22,880 nt of DNA. It comes from CAXSEF01 sp964236535. Lineage in GTDB: Bacteria; Pseudomonadota; Alphaproteobacteria; Acetobacterales; Acetobacteraceae. Below are positions 8,061 to 15,706 of this stretch, piece after piece. Both the position numbers and the translations under genes were made by a program. The first letter of the stretch is position 1. Every line of letters starts with the position of its first letter. Below the pieces are notes generated by a model. It was given only the letters and a program-made list of their open reading frames with translations, made no database searches and was not told the origin of the DNA. The DNA lies in the NCBI GenBank assembly GCA_964236535.1, contig CAXSEF010000051.1:1-22880 (forward strand). Direction: 5' to 3'.

Positions 8061-9635
8061 ATGCACCCACCGACCCCGCAGACCGTCTTCTGCCTGCACT
8101 TCCTCGGCGGCAGCGCCCGCCAGTGGCAGGGGGTGGCCGCCCGCCTGCCGGCCGGCACGCGCTGCGTCGGCATCGACCTGCCGGGGTTCGGCGACGCGGC
8201 GGGGTCCGGCCCGCGCGACGTGGCGGGCATGGCCGACCACGCCGCCGCCGTGATCCGTGCCCACGCGGCGGAGCGGTGGACCCTGGTCGGGCACAGCATG
8301 GGCGGCAAGGTCGCCGCGGTGCTGGCCCGCCGCGCCGAGGACGGCGAGGCCGGCCTGCAGGGCCTGGCGGGGATCGTCCTGCTCGCCGCCTCGCCGCCCG
8401 GCCCGGAGCCGCTGCACGCCGACATGCGGCGCGAGATGCTCGGCTGGTTCAGCCAGGCGCCGGAGAGCGGACGCAGCCGCGACGAGGCGCGCACCTACAT
8501 CGAGCGCAACGTCGCCGTCCCGCTGGCCCCGGACGTCCTGGCCCGCGGCGTCGACGACGTGCTGCGCGCCGATCCTGCGGCCTGGCGCGCCTGGCTGGAG
8601 CACGGCTCGCGCGAGGACTGGGCGGCGCGGGTGGGGCTGCTGCGGACGCCTGCCATCATCGTCGCCGGCAGCACGGACCCGGTGCTCGGCGCGGCCGCCC
8701 AGGCCACCCTGGTCGCGCCGTGCTTCGCCCGCGCCCGGCTGGTGACGCTGCCGGGCTGCGGCCACCTGCCGCCGCTCGAATGCCCGGAGGTGGTGGCGCG
8801 GCTGGTCGTGGACGCGCCGGGGGTTGCGGCGACACCGGAGGCGCCGCACCCCGGCCCGGCGTGGCGCGCGCTGCTCGGCTCCGGGCGGGTGAGCGAGCGC
8901 ACCCGCGCCGTGCTGCTCGCGCGCGACCGGGCCGACGATCCCGCTGCGGCGCCGCGCGCGATGTCGGCGGCGCAGCGCGCGACGCTGGCCGCGGTGTGCG
9001 ACCGTCTGGTGCCGCAGCCGGACGCGGCGCGCATCGACCTGGCCGCGCGCATCGACGCCCGTCTTGCCGAGGGGCTGGGGGACGGCTGGCGCATGGCGTC
9101 GATGCCGGCCGATGCGGAGGCCTGCCGCGCCGGCCTCGACACCCTGGACGCGGCGGCGCGCGCCGGCCATGGCGCCGGCTTTGCCGAGCTCGGTTCCGCA
9201 GCCCAGGACGCGCTGCTGCATGCCGCCGCCACCGCTGTGCTCGGCGAGGACCGGGCGGGTGCGCTGCCGGATGGCGCGCCCGGGCCGGGCCGGCTCGACG
9301 CCGGCCGGATGCACCTGTGGTTCGAGGAGCTGCGCGCCAACGCGGTGCGCGCCTACGTCGCCCACCCGGCGACACTCGCCGCGATGGGCTACAGCGGGAT
9401 CGGCTACGGCGGCGACGCCGAACGGCTGAGCGGGTTCACCGCGCTGGGCATCGGCGAGCGCGAGTCCTGGGAGCCTGAGCCCGCCCGCGCAGCTTCGGTG
9501 CCTGGACAGCCCGCCGCACCTGTCCGGTCTGCCGCGCCTCGCCGGTCTGCCGCGCCTGCCGCCGCACCGGTCGCCCCGGCTCCCGCCAGGCCTGACGCCC
9601 GGGCCGCGATCCTGCCGCGCGGCGCCGCCGCATGA
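8061..9635 (+). CDS. Alpha/beta hydrolase fused to a gluconate 2-dehydrogenase subunit 3-like domain
   Basis: A 524-residue two-domain protein. Residues ~8-250 form an alpha/beta hydrolase: oxyanion region LHFLGGSARQW, nucleophile elbow GHSMGG with Ser79, acid Asp206 (AGSTDPVL) and His235 (GCGHLPP). After a short linker, residues ~300-470 resemble gluconate 2-dehydrogenase subunit 3 (PF13618): MSAAQRATLAAVCDRLVPQP, then FEELRANAVRAYVAHPATLA and MGYSGIGYGG. The last ~50 residues are Ala/Pro-rich. Subunit 3 proteins normally carry a Tat signal and accompany a GMC-type large subunit to the periplasm; here no signal is visible and the hydrolase occupies that position. The downstream GMC gene overlaps by ATGA, so the pair is probably one complex or pathway. 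The ATG at 8061 begins immediately before the hydrolase fold. Substrate unknown. Confidence 0.85.
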   Translation: MHPPTPQTVFCLHFLGGSARQWQGVAARLPAGTRCVGIDLPGFGDAAGSGPRDVAGMADHAAAVIRAHAAERWTLVGHSMGGKVAAVLARRAEDGEAGLQGLAGIVLLAASPPGPEPLHADMRREMLGWFSQAPESGRSRDEARTYIERNVAVPLAPDVLARGVDDVLRADPAAWRAWLEHGSREDWAARVGLLRTPAIIVAGSTDPVLGAAAQATLVAPCFARARLVTLPGCGHLPPLECPEVVARLVVDAPGVAATPEAPHPGPAWRALLGSGRVSERTRAVLLARDRADDPAAAPRAMSAAQRATLAAVCDRLVPQPDAARIDLAARIDARLAEGLGDGWRMASMPADAEACRAGLDTLDAAARAGHGAGFAELGSAAQDALLHAAATAVLGEDRAGALPDGAPGPGRLDAGRMHLWFEELRANAVRAYVAHPATLAAMGYSGIGYGGDAERLSGFTALGIGERESWEPEPARAASVPGQPAAPVRSAAPRRSAAPAAAPVAPAPARPDARAAILPRGAAA

Positions 9636-11209
9636 GGCTCGACCCGATGCGGCGCCACGCCATCGCGGACACCGTGGACGTCGTCGTGGTCGGCACCGGC
9701 GCCGGCGGCGCGCCGCTCACCGCGCGCCTCGCCGCCGCGGGGCTGAGCGTCGTGGCGCTGGAGGCCGGCGGCAACCGCACCCCGCGCACCGAGTTCGCCG
9801 CCGACGAGGTGGCCGCCGCCGACCTGTACTGGCTGGACGACCGCCTGGTGTCCGGCGAGCCGCCGCAGGCGTTCGGCGCCAACAACAGCGGCACCGGGGT
9901 CGGCGGCTCGACGCTGCACTGGGGCGCCTTCATCCCGCGCGCCGACCCGCGCGACCTGCGCCTGCGCTCCGAGCAGGGGGTCGGCGAGGACTGGCCGCTC
10001 GGCTACGCGGAGCTGCTGCCGTACTACCGGGAGGTCGAGGCGTTCATCGGCGCCTCCGGCCCCGCCGCCTACCCCTGGGAGCCCGGCCGCCACTACGAGC
10101 TCGCCGCGGTGCCGCTCAACGCGCCGGCCTACGCCATGCAGGCGGGCTGCGACTCGCTGGGGGTGCGTTGCTGCTCGGCGCCTGCCGCCGTGCTGTCGAG
10201 CGACCGGCATGCCCCGGGCCTGCCGGCGCGCCAGGCCTGCGTCAACTGCGGGTACTGCCACCAGGGCTGCCGCAACGGCGCCAAGACCAGCATGGACGTC
10301 ACCTACCTGCCGCGCGCGGTGGCCGACGGCGCCGAGATCCGCCCCGGGTGCCGCGTGCACGGCATCGAGCGCGACGCCGCCGGGCGGGTCTGCGGCGTCG
10401 TCTACCGCCAGGACGGCCGGGACCACCGGCAGCGCTGCCGCACGCTGGTGCTCGCCGCCGGCGCCGTCGAGACGCCGCGGCTGCTGCTGCACGCAGGCCT
10501 CGCCAACGGCAGCGGCGAGGTCGGGCGCAACTACATGGCGCACGTCGCGACCCAGGTGTGGGGCACCTTCGAGCCGGAGATGCGCTCCCACAAGGGCTAC
10601 CCGTCGTCGCTGATCTCCGAGGACATGGTCCGGCCGGCCGATGCCGGGTTCGCCGGCGGCTACCTGGTGCAGAGCCTGGGCGCGCCGCCGGTCACCTGGG
10701 CCGACAACGTCGCCCGCGGGCGACGGCTGTGGGGGCAGCCGCTGGTCGACTACATCGGCCGCTACAACCACACCGCGGGCATCGGCATCAACGGCGAGTG
10801 CCTGCCGCAGCCCGGCAACCGCCTCGACCTGTCCGACGAGACCGACGACCTCGGCGTGCCCCGGCCGCACATCCGGTTCAGCTACGGGCCCAACGAGACC
10901 GCCATGCACGCGCACGCCGACGAGCTGCTGCGCCGGCTCTGGGACGCGGCCGGCGCCACCGACCTGTGGACCCTGACCCGCTCCGCGCACACCATCGGCA
11001 CCTGCCGCATGGGGCACGACCCCGCCCGCGCCGTCGTGGGGGGCACCGGGCGCAGCCACGACATCGACAACCTGTGGATCTGCGACAACTCGGTGTTTCC
11101 GAGCGCGCTCTGCGCCAACCCGGCGCTCACCATCATGGCGCTCAGCCTGCGCACCGCCGATGCCATGCTGGGGGAGACTGCTGCGGGCGCCGCTGGGGGG
11201 TCGGCGTAA
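9632..11209 (+). CDS. GMC family FAD oxidoreductase with a four-cysteine motif
   Basis: A 525-residue flavoprotein that oxidises an alcohol or sugar-type hydroxyl. The FAD dinucleotide motif is VVVVGTGAGGAPL (17-29), followed by NNSGTGVGGSTLHWGAF (84-100). C-terminal catalytic elements are His453 in SAHTIGTCRMG and Asn496 in CANPALTIMAL. Residues 203-213 read CVNCGYCHQGC, a CxxCxxCxxxC motif placed where the gluconate/FAD-glucose dehydrogenase and long-chain alcohol oxidase branches carry conserved cysteines; some of those bind an iron-sulfur cluster. There is no signal peptide. The start overlaps the upstream stop (ATGA), coupling it to the subunit 3-like fusion. No cytochrome c subunit follows, so the electron acceptor is not evident. 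Specificity cannot be assigned. Confidence 0.92.
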   Translation: MRLDPMRRHAIADTVDVVVVGTGAGGAPLTARLAAAGLSVVALEAGGNRTPRTEFAADEVAAADLYWLDDRLVSGEPPQAFGANNSGTGVGGSTLHWGAFIPRADPRDLRLRSEQGVGEDWPLGYAELLPYYREVEAFIGASGPAAYPWEPGRHYELAAVPLNAPAYAMQAGCDSLGVRCCSAPAAVLSSDRHAPGLPARQACVNCGYCHQGCRNGAKTSMDVTYLPRAVADGAEIRPGCRVHGIERDAAGRVCGVVYRQDGRDHRQRCRTLVLAAGAVETPRLLLHAGLANGSGEVGRNYMAHVATQVWGTFEPEMRSHKGYPSSLISEDMVRPADAGFAGGYLVQSLGAPPVTWADNVARGRRLWGQPLVDYIGRYNHTAGIGINGECLPQPGNRLDLSDETDDLGVPRPHIRFSYGPNETAMHAHADELLRRLWDAAGATDLWTLTRSAHTIGTCRMGHDPARAVVGGTGRSHDIDNLWICDNSVFPSALCANPALTIMALSLRTADAMLGETAAGAAGGSA

Positions 11210-11217
11210 GGCCGGGT

Positions 11218-11310
11218 GAGGCAAGGCAAGGCAAGGCAAGGCCAGAGGCTCTGCCTCTGGACTCCGCTCAAGGCCGAGCCTTGAGAATCCATTTGTTTCG
11301 GCAAGGCTTT
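11218..11310 (+). repeat. Double-hairpin repeat, copy 5, with GCAAG tandem
   Basis: Four GCAAG units (11221-11240) lead into CCAGAGGC-tct-GCCTCTGG, then ACTCCG and the perfect hairpin CTCAAGGC-cga-GCCTTGAG, then GAATCCATTTG. It begins 9 nt after the GMC stop codon. Confidence 0.85.
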
Positions 11311-11447
11311 CCTGGGGTACGGCGGGTCCGGGCGCGGCGCAGAGTTTCGTGCTACTTCGCCAGACGCGTCGTTCTGAGTTTTGGTCGCGGCACCGTTGTC
11401 TTGGGGCTGGCGACGTGCCGGCATGTTCGACATATGCTGATGATCAG

Positions 11448-11478
11448 ACAACCTGGAAGCCCACAAACTTCAGGTTGT
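11448..11478. terminator. Hairpin, possible terminator
   Basis: ACAACCTGgAAG pairs with CTTCAGGTTGT (11 bp, one bulged G) around an 8-nt loop, followed within 12 nt by GATTTTG on the plus strand. Placed between the plus-strand GMC gene and the minus-strand rodA end, where a terminator is expected. Confidence 0.45.
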
Positions 11479-11495
11479 ATAAAGCAGATTTTGTG

Positions 11496-11514
11496 CTACT
11501 CAGGACTTGAGTAG
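11496..11514. repeat. Short perfect inverted repeat at the DUF4160 remnant end
   Basis: CTACTCA and TGAGTAG flank a 5-nt loop and overlap the stop codon of the DUF4160-like frame on the minus strand. Function unknown. Confidence 0.5.
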
Positions 11515-11706
11515 AGGGCTTGTCGGAGTCTGGCTTGAAGCGGCCTTGCCACAGCGGTTGCTCGCGAGTGCCACCGGGTCCAGCCACACCTTGGCCGACG
11601 CCCGGCCACGATCGATATGGATATGTGCCGGCTCGTTCGGTTCGCGGCTCCGGAAGTAGAGCCTGGCGCCTCCGACCGCAACACGGTCGGTATGACCCGC
11701 TCTCAA
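11500..11706 (-). pseudogene. DUF4160-like fragment, C-terminus lost
   Basis: A 68-codon frame beginning at a TTG that overlaps the rodA stop. Residues ~10-49 (VAVGGARLYF, then REPNEPAHIHIDRG, then AKVWLDPVALASN) match the DUF4160 pattern of a short beta-strand, PPHIHV and WLDPV-xLAxN. Intact family members continue for another 25-30 residues with a helical stretch; here the frame continues with an unrelated Ser/Thr-rich sequence and stops. The fragment lies in AT-richer DNA and may be a remnant of an acquired gene. DUF4160 genes often neighbour a DUF2442 gene and are suspected toxin-antitoxin-like pairs; no partner is seen. It might still be translated by coupling from rodA. Confidence 0.55.
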
Positions 11707-12851
11707 TCCTCCTCCCGTCTCTCCTTAAACTCCACGTCGCGGTGCACGTGCACCGACATCAGCAGCCCGAACGCGAACATCACCGTCAGCATTGCCGACC
11801 CGCCGTGGCTCACCAGCGGCAGCGGCACGCCGCCCACCGGGATCGCCCCCGTCACCATCGCGATGTTGACGAACACGTACATGAAGAAGTTCATGCTGAT
11901 GCCGGTCGCCAGCAGGCGCCCGAACGGGTTGCGGCAGCGCAGCGCGATCAGCATCCCCCCGATCACGATCAGCAGCAGCAGCCCCAGCACCGCGAGGCTG
12001 CCCACCAGGCCCCACTCCTCGGCGATGATGCTGAAGATGAAGTCCGTCTGCTTCTCCGGCAGGAAGTTCAGGTGGTTCTGGGTGCCGTTCATGAACCCCT
12101 TGCCCCACATCCCCCCCGAGCCGAGCGCGATCTTGCTCTGGATGATGTTGTAGCCCGCGCCGAGCTTGTCGCTCTCCGGGTTGAGGAAGGTCGTGATCCG
12201 TGCCCGCTGGTAGTCGTGCAGGTGCGCGTAGGCGAACCGCGCCGCGAACGGCACCGGCAGCGCCACCAGCGCCGCCATCCACCAGCGCAGCCCCGCCGCC
12301 ACCACGACCGAGGCGCCCACCACCCCGGTGATGAACGCCGTGCCTAGGTTCGGCTCCTTGAGGATCAGCCCGACCGGCACCGCGATCATCAGCGCCGGCG
12401 GCACCAGGAACAGCGGGTTGCCCATGCGCTCCCACGACGCCTTGTGGAACCACGCCGCCAGCGCCATCACCAGCGCCACCTTCATCAGCTCCGACGGCTG
12501 CACCTGCACGCCGGCGAGGCTGATCCAGCGTTCCGCGCCCTTGCCGACGTGGCCGATGCGCAGCACCAGCGCCAGCAGCGCGAGCGCCCCGGCGTAGAGC
12601 GGCCAGGCGAACCGCGCCAGGAACCGGATGTCGACCATCGCCAGGCTGATCATCAGCACCAGGCCGGCGGCGAAGCGGATCGCGTCCGGCGTCGCGTAGG
12701 GCAGGGGCCCGCCGCCCGCGGAGTACAGCGCCACGTAGCCGACGCCGGCGAGCGCGCAGAGCAGCACGACGTAGGCCCAGCTCACCTGCATGAGCTTGGT
12801 CAGCAGCCCGAACGAGGGCTCGGCGCGGATCAGCCGGCGCTCCCAGATCAA
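11703..12851 (-). CDS. rodA: Rod shape-determining glycosyltransferase RodA (SEDS family)
   Basis: RodA polymerises lipid II glycan strands for lateral wall growth, working with PBP2 under MreB control. The 382-residue protein has about ten membrane segments and SEDS landmarks: WISLAGVQVQPSELMK, LILKEPNLGTAF (with the catalytic Asp-region loop typical of the family), GYNIIQSKIALGSGGMWGKG, LPEKQTDFIFSIIAEEWG, and near the end IPVGGVPLPLVSHGGSAML. The start is the TTG at 12851, preceded by a perfect GGAGGA six nt upstream (12858-12863); an upstream in-frame TTG lacks such a site. It is the last gene of the mre/mrd operon, 124 bp downstream of mrdA with a repeat in between. The length fits RodA (~370-385). 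Confidence 0.95.
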   Translation of the reverse strand: MIWERRLIRAEPSFGLLTKLMQVSWAYVVLLCALAGVGYVALYSAGGGPLPYATPDAIRFAAGLVLMISLAMVDIRFLARFAWPLYAGALALLALVLRIGHVGKGAERWISLAGVQVQPSELMKVALVMALAAWFHKASWERMGNPLFLVPPALMIAVPVGLILKEPNLGTAFITGVVGASVVVAAGLRWWMAALVALPVPFAARFAYAHLHDYQRARITTFLNPESDKLGAGYNIIQSKIALGSGGMWGKGFMNGTQNHLNFLPEKQTDFIFSIIAEEWGLVGSLAVLGLLLLIVIGGMLIALRCRNPFGRLLATGISMNFFMYVFVNIAMVTGAIPVGGVPLPLVSHGGSAMLTVMFAFGLLMSVHVHRDVEFKERREED

Positions 12852-12857
12852 CGCGTG

Positions 12858-12863
12858 TCCTCC
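12858..12863 (-). promoter_or_regulatory. Strong ribosome-binding site deciding the rodA TTG start
   Basis: GGAGGA on the minus strand, six nt before TTG at 12851. It supports the shorter rodA start over the TTG at 12878. Confidence 0.8.
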
Positions 12864-12900
12864 CAGGCCGGCAGGCAAAGCGGGGCAAGCCGCGCAATGT

Positions 12901-12975
12901 GCCTTGCTGAGGAGGCCGGTCCAGGGCGGCTCGCCCTGGCGGAGTCCAGAGGCAGAGCCTCTGGCCTTGCCTGCC
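12901..12975 (-). repeat. Double-hairpin repeat, copy 6, between mrdA and rodA
   Basis: Minus strand: CCAGAGGC-tct-GCCTCTGG, ACTCCG spacer, perfect hairpin CCAGGGCG-agc-CGCCCTGG, then GGACCGGCC. It starts directly after the mrdA stop, inside the operon. Confidence 0.85.
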
Positions 12976-14829
12976 TCACCGCGCCGCCACGGTCTGCGCC
13001 GCCGCCCGCTCGGCGGGGTCGCGGGTCAGCGTCTGCACCATCAGGTCCCGCGCGAGCGGCGCCGCTGCGGCCGCGCCGGCGTTGCCGTGCTCGATCACCA
13101 CCGCGATGGCGTATCTCGGCTCGTCGTACGGCGCGAAGCACACGAACAGCGCGTGCGGGCGGAACTCCCAGGGCAGCTTGCTGGAGTCGAAGTGCCCGTG
13201 CTCGCGGGTCTCGCGCGACACCCGGCGGACCTGCGCCGAGCCGGTCTTGCCCGCCATCGTCACGCCCGCGAGCGGCAGCCGCGCCGGCGCCCCGCTGCCG
13301 CCCGGCTCGTTGACCACCGCGTACATCCCCTGCCGCACCACGGCGAGCGCGTGCTCCGGCATGTCCAGCGCCGGCCAGTCGTTCGCGGCCGAGCCCTCCT
13401 GCATCTGCCCGCCGATCAGCCGCGTCAGGTGCGGCTGCACCGCCCGCCCGGTGGCGATCCGCGCGGTGTAGGTCGCGAGCTGCAGCGGCGTGACCTGGAT
13501 GTAGCCCTGCCCGATTCCGCTCACGATGGTATCGCCGAGGTTCCACGCATGCCCGTGCGCGCGCCGCCACGCGGGGGTGGGGATCAGCCCGACGCGCTGG
13601 CCGGGGATGTCGATGTCGAGCTCGGTGCCCAGGCCCAGCCGGTGCGAAGCCGCCGCGATCTTCTCCATCCCGGTGCGCCGCGCCACGTCGTAGAAGAACA
13701 CGTCGCAGCTGTTCTTCAGCCCGCCGTGCAGGTCGAGCGTGCCGTGCCCGCCCTTCTTCCAGCAGTGGAACCGCGCGTTGCCGACGTCGATGAACCCCGG
13801 GCAGTTCACCCGGTCGCCCGGCGTCAGCGTCCCCGACTCCAGCCCGGCCAGCGCCACCGCCATCTTGAACGTCGAGCCCGGCGGATACACCCCCGCCGTC
13901 GCCTTGTTGATCAGCGGCGTGCCGCGGTTGTTGGTCCACTCCACCCACTGCGCCTGGCTCACCCCGGAGTCGAACAGGCTCGGGTCGAACGACGGGTTGC
14001 TCGCCATCGCCAGCACCTCGCCGTTGCGGCAGTCCAGCACCACAGCCGACGCGCTCTCGTCGCCGATCCGCTCGATCACCGAGCGCTGCAGCTCGTAGTC
14101 CAGCGCCAGCCCCACGTCGTCGCCGGACTTGCCGTCCTCGCGGTCCAGCTCGCGGATCACCCGCCCGACCGCGTTGACCTCCATCTTCACCTCGCCGGCC
14201 TCGCCGCGCAGCTCCTCGTCGCGCGCCTTTTCCACCCCCGCGCGCCCGATGCGGATTCCCGGCAGCGCCAGCATCGGGTCCTCGCCCATGTCCGCCTCCT
14301 GCGGCGGCGCCACGTACCCCACCACGTGCGCAAGCTGCTCGCCCATCGGGTAGACCCGCGTCGTCCCCACGTCGACGATGATCCCCGGCAGCTCCGGCGC
14401 GCTCACCTCGATCCGCGCCATGTCCTCCCAGGACAGGAACTCGCGCACCATCACCGGGATGAACCGCCGCCGGTGGCGCATCTCGCGGTCGATGCGCGCG
14501 CGCTCGTGGTCCGCCAGCGGCACGATCTGCGCGAACCGGTCGAGCGTCGCGCCCACGTCGTCGGTCTGCTCGGCCAGCAGCACCGCCCGCCAGTTCAGCC
14601 TGTTGCCCGCCACCACCACGCCGAACCGGTCCAGCACCCGGCCGCGCGGCGGCGCGATCATCCGCGCGCTGATCCGGTTGCTTTCCGCAAGCGTCGCGTA
14701 GGCCTGCCCGTCGGCCACCTGCACGTGGTACAGCTTGGCCGCCAGCGCGCCGAGCGCCGCGACCTGCCCGCCCATCAGCAGCAGCGCCCGCCGGGTGAAC
14801 GCCCCGGACTGGCGGCTGTCGCGCTTCAC
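12976..14829 (-). CDS. mrdA: Penicillin-binding protein 2 (peptidoglycan transpeptidase of elongation)
   Basis: Class B PBP that cross-links the strands made by RodA during side-wall growth. From the GTG at 14829 it has 617 residues: a single N-terminal membrane anchor (~14-32), the dimerisation domain with RGRVLDRFGVVVA, and the transpeptidase domain with STFK (Ser319), SCD (374-376) and KTGSAQ (528-533). MASNPSFDPS and GQGYIQVTPLQLA are further PBP2 landmarks. The GTG is preceded by CGGAG; an in-frame ATG at 14886 would add 19 Pro/Arg-rich residues and has no proper ribosome site, so it is less likely. It lies between mreD and rodA, the usual alphaproteobacterial order. Confidence 0.96.
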   Translation of the reverse strand: MKRDSRQSGAFTRRALLLMGGQVAALGALAAKLYHVQVADGQAYATLAESNRISARMIAPPRGRVLDRFGVVVAGNRLNWRAVLLAEQTDDVGATLDRFAQIVPLADHERARIDREMRHRRRFIPVMVREFLSWEDMARIEVSAPELPGIIVDVGTTRVYPMGEQLAHVVGYVAPPQEADMGEDPMLALPGIRIGRAGVEKARDEELRGEAGEVKMEVNAVGRVIRELDREDGKSGDDVGLALDYELQRSVIERIGDESASAVVLDCRNGEVLAMASNPSFDPSLFDSGVSQAQWVEWTNNRGTPLINKATAGVYPPGSTFKMAVALAGLESGTLTPGDRVNCPGFIDVGNARFHCWKKGGHGTLDLHGGLKNSCDVFFYDVARRTGMEKIAAASHRLGLGTELDIDIPGQRVGLIPTPAWRRAHGHAWNLGDTIVSGIGQGYIQVTPLQLATYTARIATGRAVQPHLTRLIGGQMQEGSAANDWPALDMPEHALAVVRQGMYAVVNEPGGSGAPARLPLAGVTMAGKTGSAQVRRVSRETREHGHFDSSKLPWEFRPHALFVCFAPYDEPRYAIAVVIEHGNAGAAAAAPLARDLMVQTLTRDPAERAAAQTVAAR

Positions 14830-14897
14830 GCGCCGGGCTCCGGGGCAGCGAGGCCGCGGCAGGGCAGGGCCGGGGCTCTGGCGCATGTCCCGGGAGC

Positions 14898-14955
14898 GGC
14901 GACCCGCTGCGGGCGGGGCCCCCGGACCCGCACATGAAAGACGTCACGGCACGCC
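14898..14955 (+). repeat. Partial repeat element, distal modules only (copy 7)
   Basis: Contains CCCCCGGACCCGCACATG, identical to the segment at 17089-17106, followed by AAAGACGTCACGGCACGC, which closely resembles the arm of the palindrome at 21732-21757 (ATGAAAGGCGTCGCGGCACGC). The first hairpin module is missing. Confidence 0.6.
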
Positions 14956-14970
14956 GTCCCGCGCGCAGCC

Positions 14971-15006
14971 GACCTGCTCAGGCGCCCCGACCTGCTCAGG
15001 CGCCCC
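14971..15006 (+). repeat. 18-bp direct repeat, two exact copies
   Basis: GACCTGCTCAGGCGCCCC occurs twice back to back. The tract lies in the mreD-mrdA spacer. Confidence 0.85.
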
Positions 15007-15032
15007 GACGCCGCCCGCCATGCCCCGGACCC

Positions 15033-15096
15033 TGACAAGATGGTTTGCAAAGGCCTTCGGCCTTTGGTGGGTCCAGGGCAGGGTCCTGGCCTTCCT
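15033..15096 (-). repeat. Double-hairpin repeat, divergent copy 8
   Basis: Minus strand: CCAGGacCCTGcCCTGG (imperfect first hairpin), ACCCAC spacer, then the perfect hairpin CAAAGGCC-gaa-GGCCTTTG. It faces partial copy 7 head to head. Confidence 0.65.
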
Positions 15097-15130
15097 CCTA
15101 GACACTCGCCGTCCTGCCCAGGCGCCATCC

Positions 15131-15703
15131 TCACGCCTGGTCCGGGTCCGCGACGCTGCCGTGCGCCAGCGCGAACAGCGCCGCCAGCCCAGGGTAGATC
15201 CCCGCGGCGACCAGCGCCTCGAACGCCGCCGGCGCCCCCGGCAGCAGCCGCCAGGTCAGCAGCGAGGTGAGCGCCCATTGCAGCGCCGCCGCTGCTGCCG
15301 CGACGGCGACGAACACCAGCCAGACCAGCGCGAAGCCCTGCCGCACCAGCCCGCGGCGCATCCGCACCGCGACCCCGTGCACCAGCAGCAGCGTCAGCAC
15401 CGCGGTGCCGACCGGCGCCAGCCCGAGCAGGTCGCACAGCAGCCCGAGCGCGAACACCAGCAGCGGCGGCATCGAGGTCGGCCGGAACAGCGACCAGAAG
15501 AACACGCAGGCCAGCGCCGAGGCGGTCTGCAGCGGCACCTGGCCCGGCACCCCCAGCGGCGCCGACAGCCCCAGCAGCAGCAGCGCGGCGCAGGCGGCCG
15601 GGAACAGCGCGCGCGCCGTGGCGTCGAGCCGGCGCCACAGGCTGGGCCGCGGCCGGATGCCCGGGGTGCGGTGGTCCGGGACGCTGGCGATCCCTCGTTC
15701 CAG
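15131..15703 (-). CDS. mreD: Rod shape-determining protein MreD, apparent CTG start
   Basis: MreD is an integral membrane partner of MreC in the elongasome. The recognisable protein has LALACVFFW-like sequence (SALACVFFWSLFRPTSMPP), FALGLLCDLLGLAPVG and five or so membrane helices, and follows mreC directly. The only ATG/GTG/TTG in frame is the GTG at 15550, which would give 139 residues and remove the first helix. In frame upstream, up to the mreC stop, the sequence codes for an Arg-rich start and a good helix (ALFPAACAALLLLGLSAPLG), as in full-length MreD (~170 residues). The best candidate start is CTG at 15703, three nt after the mreC TGA (TGAGCCCTG), giving 190 residues by translational coupling. 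A sequencing error at the start is the alternative. Confidence 0.82.
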   Translation of the reverse strand: MERGIASVPDHRTPGIRPRPSLWRRLDATARALFPAACAALLLLGLSAPLGVPGQVPLQTASALACVFFWSLFRPTSMPPLLVFALGLLCDLLGLAPVGTAVLTLLLVHGVAVRMRRGLVRQGFALVWLVFVAVAAAAAALQWALTSLLTWRLLPGAPAAFEALVAAGIYPGLAALFALAHGSVADPDQA

Positions 15704-15706
15704 GGC

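Larger units (their letters stand above)
11210..11702. other. Repeat-bearing, AT-richer spacer
   Basis: The first 100 bp carry a repeat copy with a GCAAG tandem. From about 11340 the composition becomes clearly less GC-rich than the rest of the window and includes two hairpins (11448-11478 and 11496-11514). The right half overlaps a DUF4160 remnant. The composition suggests foreign or decaying DNA. Confidence 0.6.
14830..15130. other. Spacer between mreD and mrdA, made largely of repeats
   Basis: About 300 bp inside the operon. It holds a partial plus-oriented repeat (about 14898-14955), an 18-bp direct repeat (14971-15006) and a minus-oriented repeat (about 15033-15096). No credible gene. 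Confidence 0.65.

Noticed and set aside
11448..11514. tRNA or integron attC site
   Set aside because: Inverted repeats are present but no cloverleaf, CCA end, T-loop motif or attC core sites were found.
12848..14947. Second long minus-strand frame overlapping mrdA
   Set aside because: Gly/Ala/Arg-rich shadow frame; the PBP2 frame carries STFK, SCD and KTG motifs.
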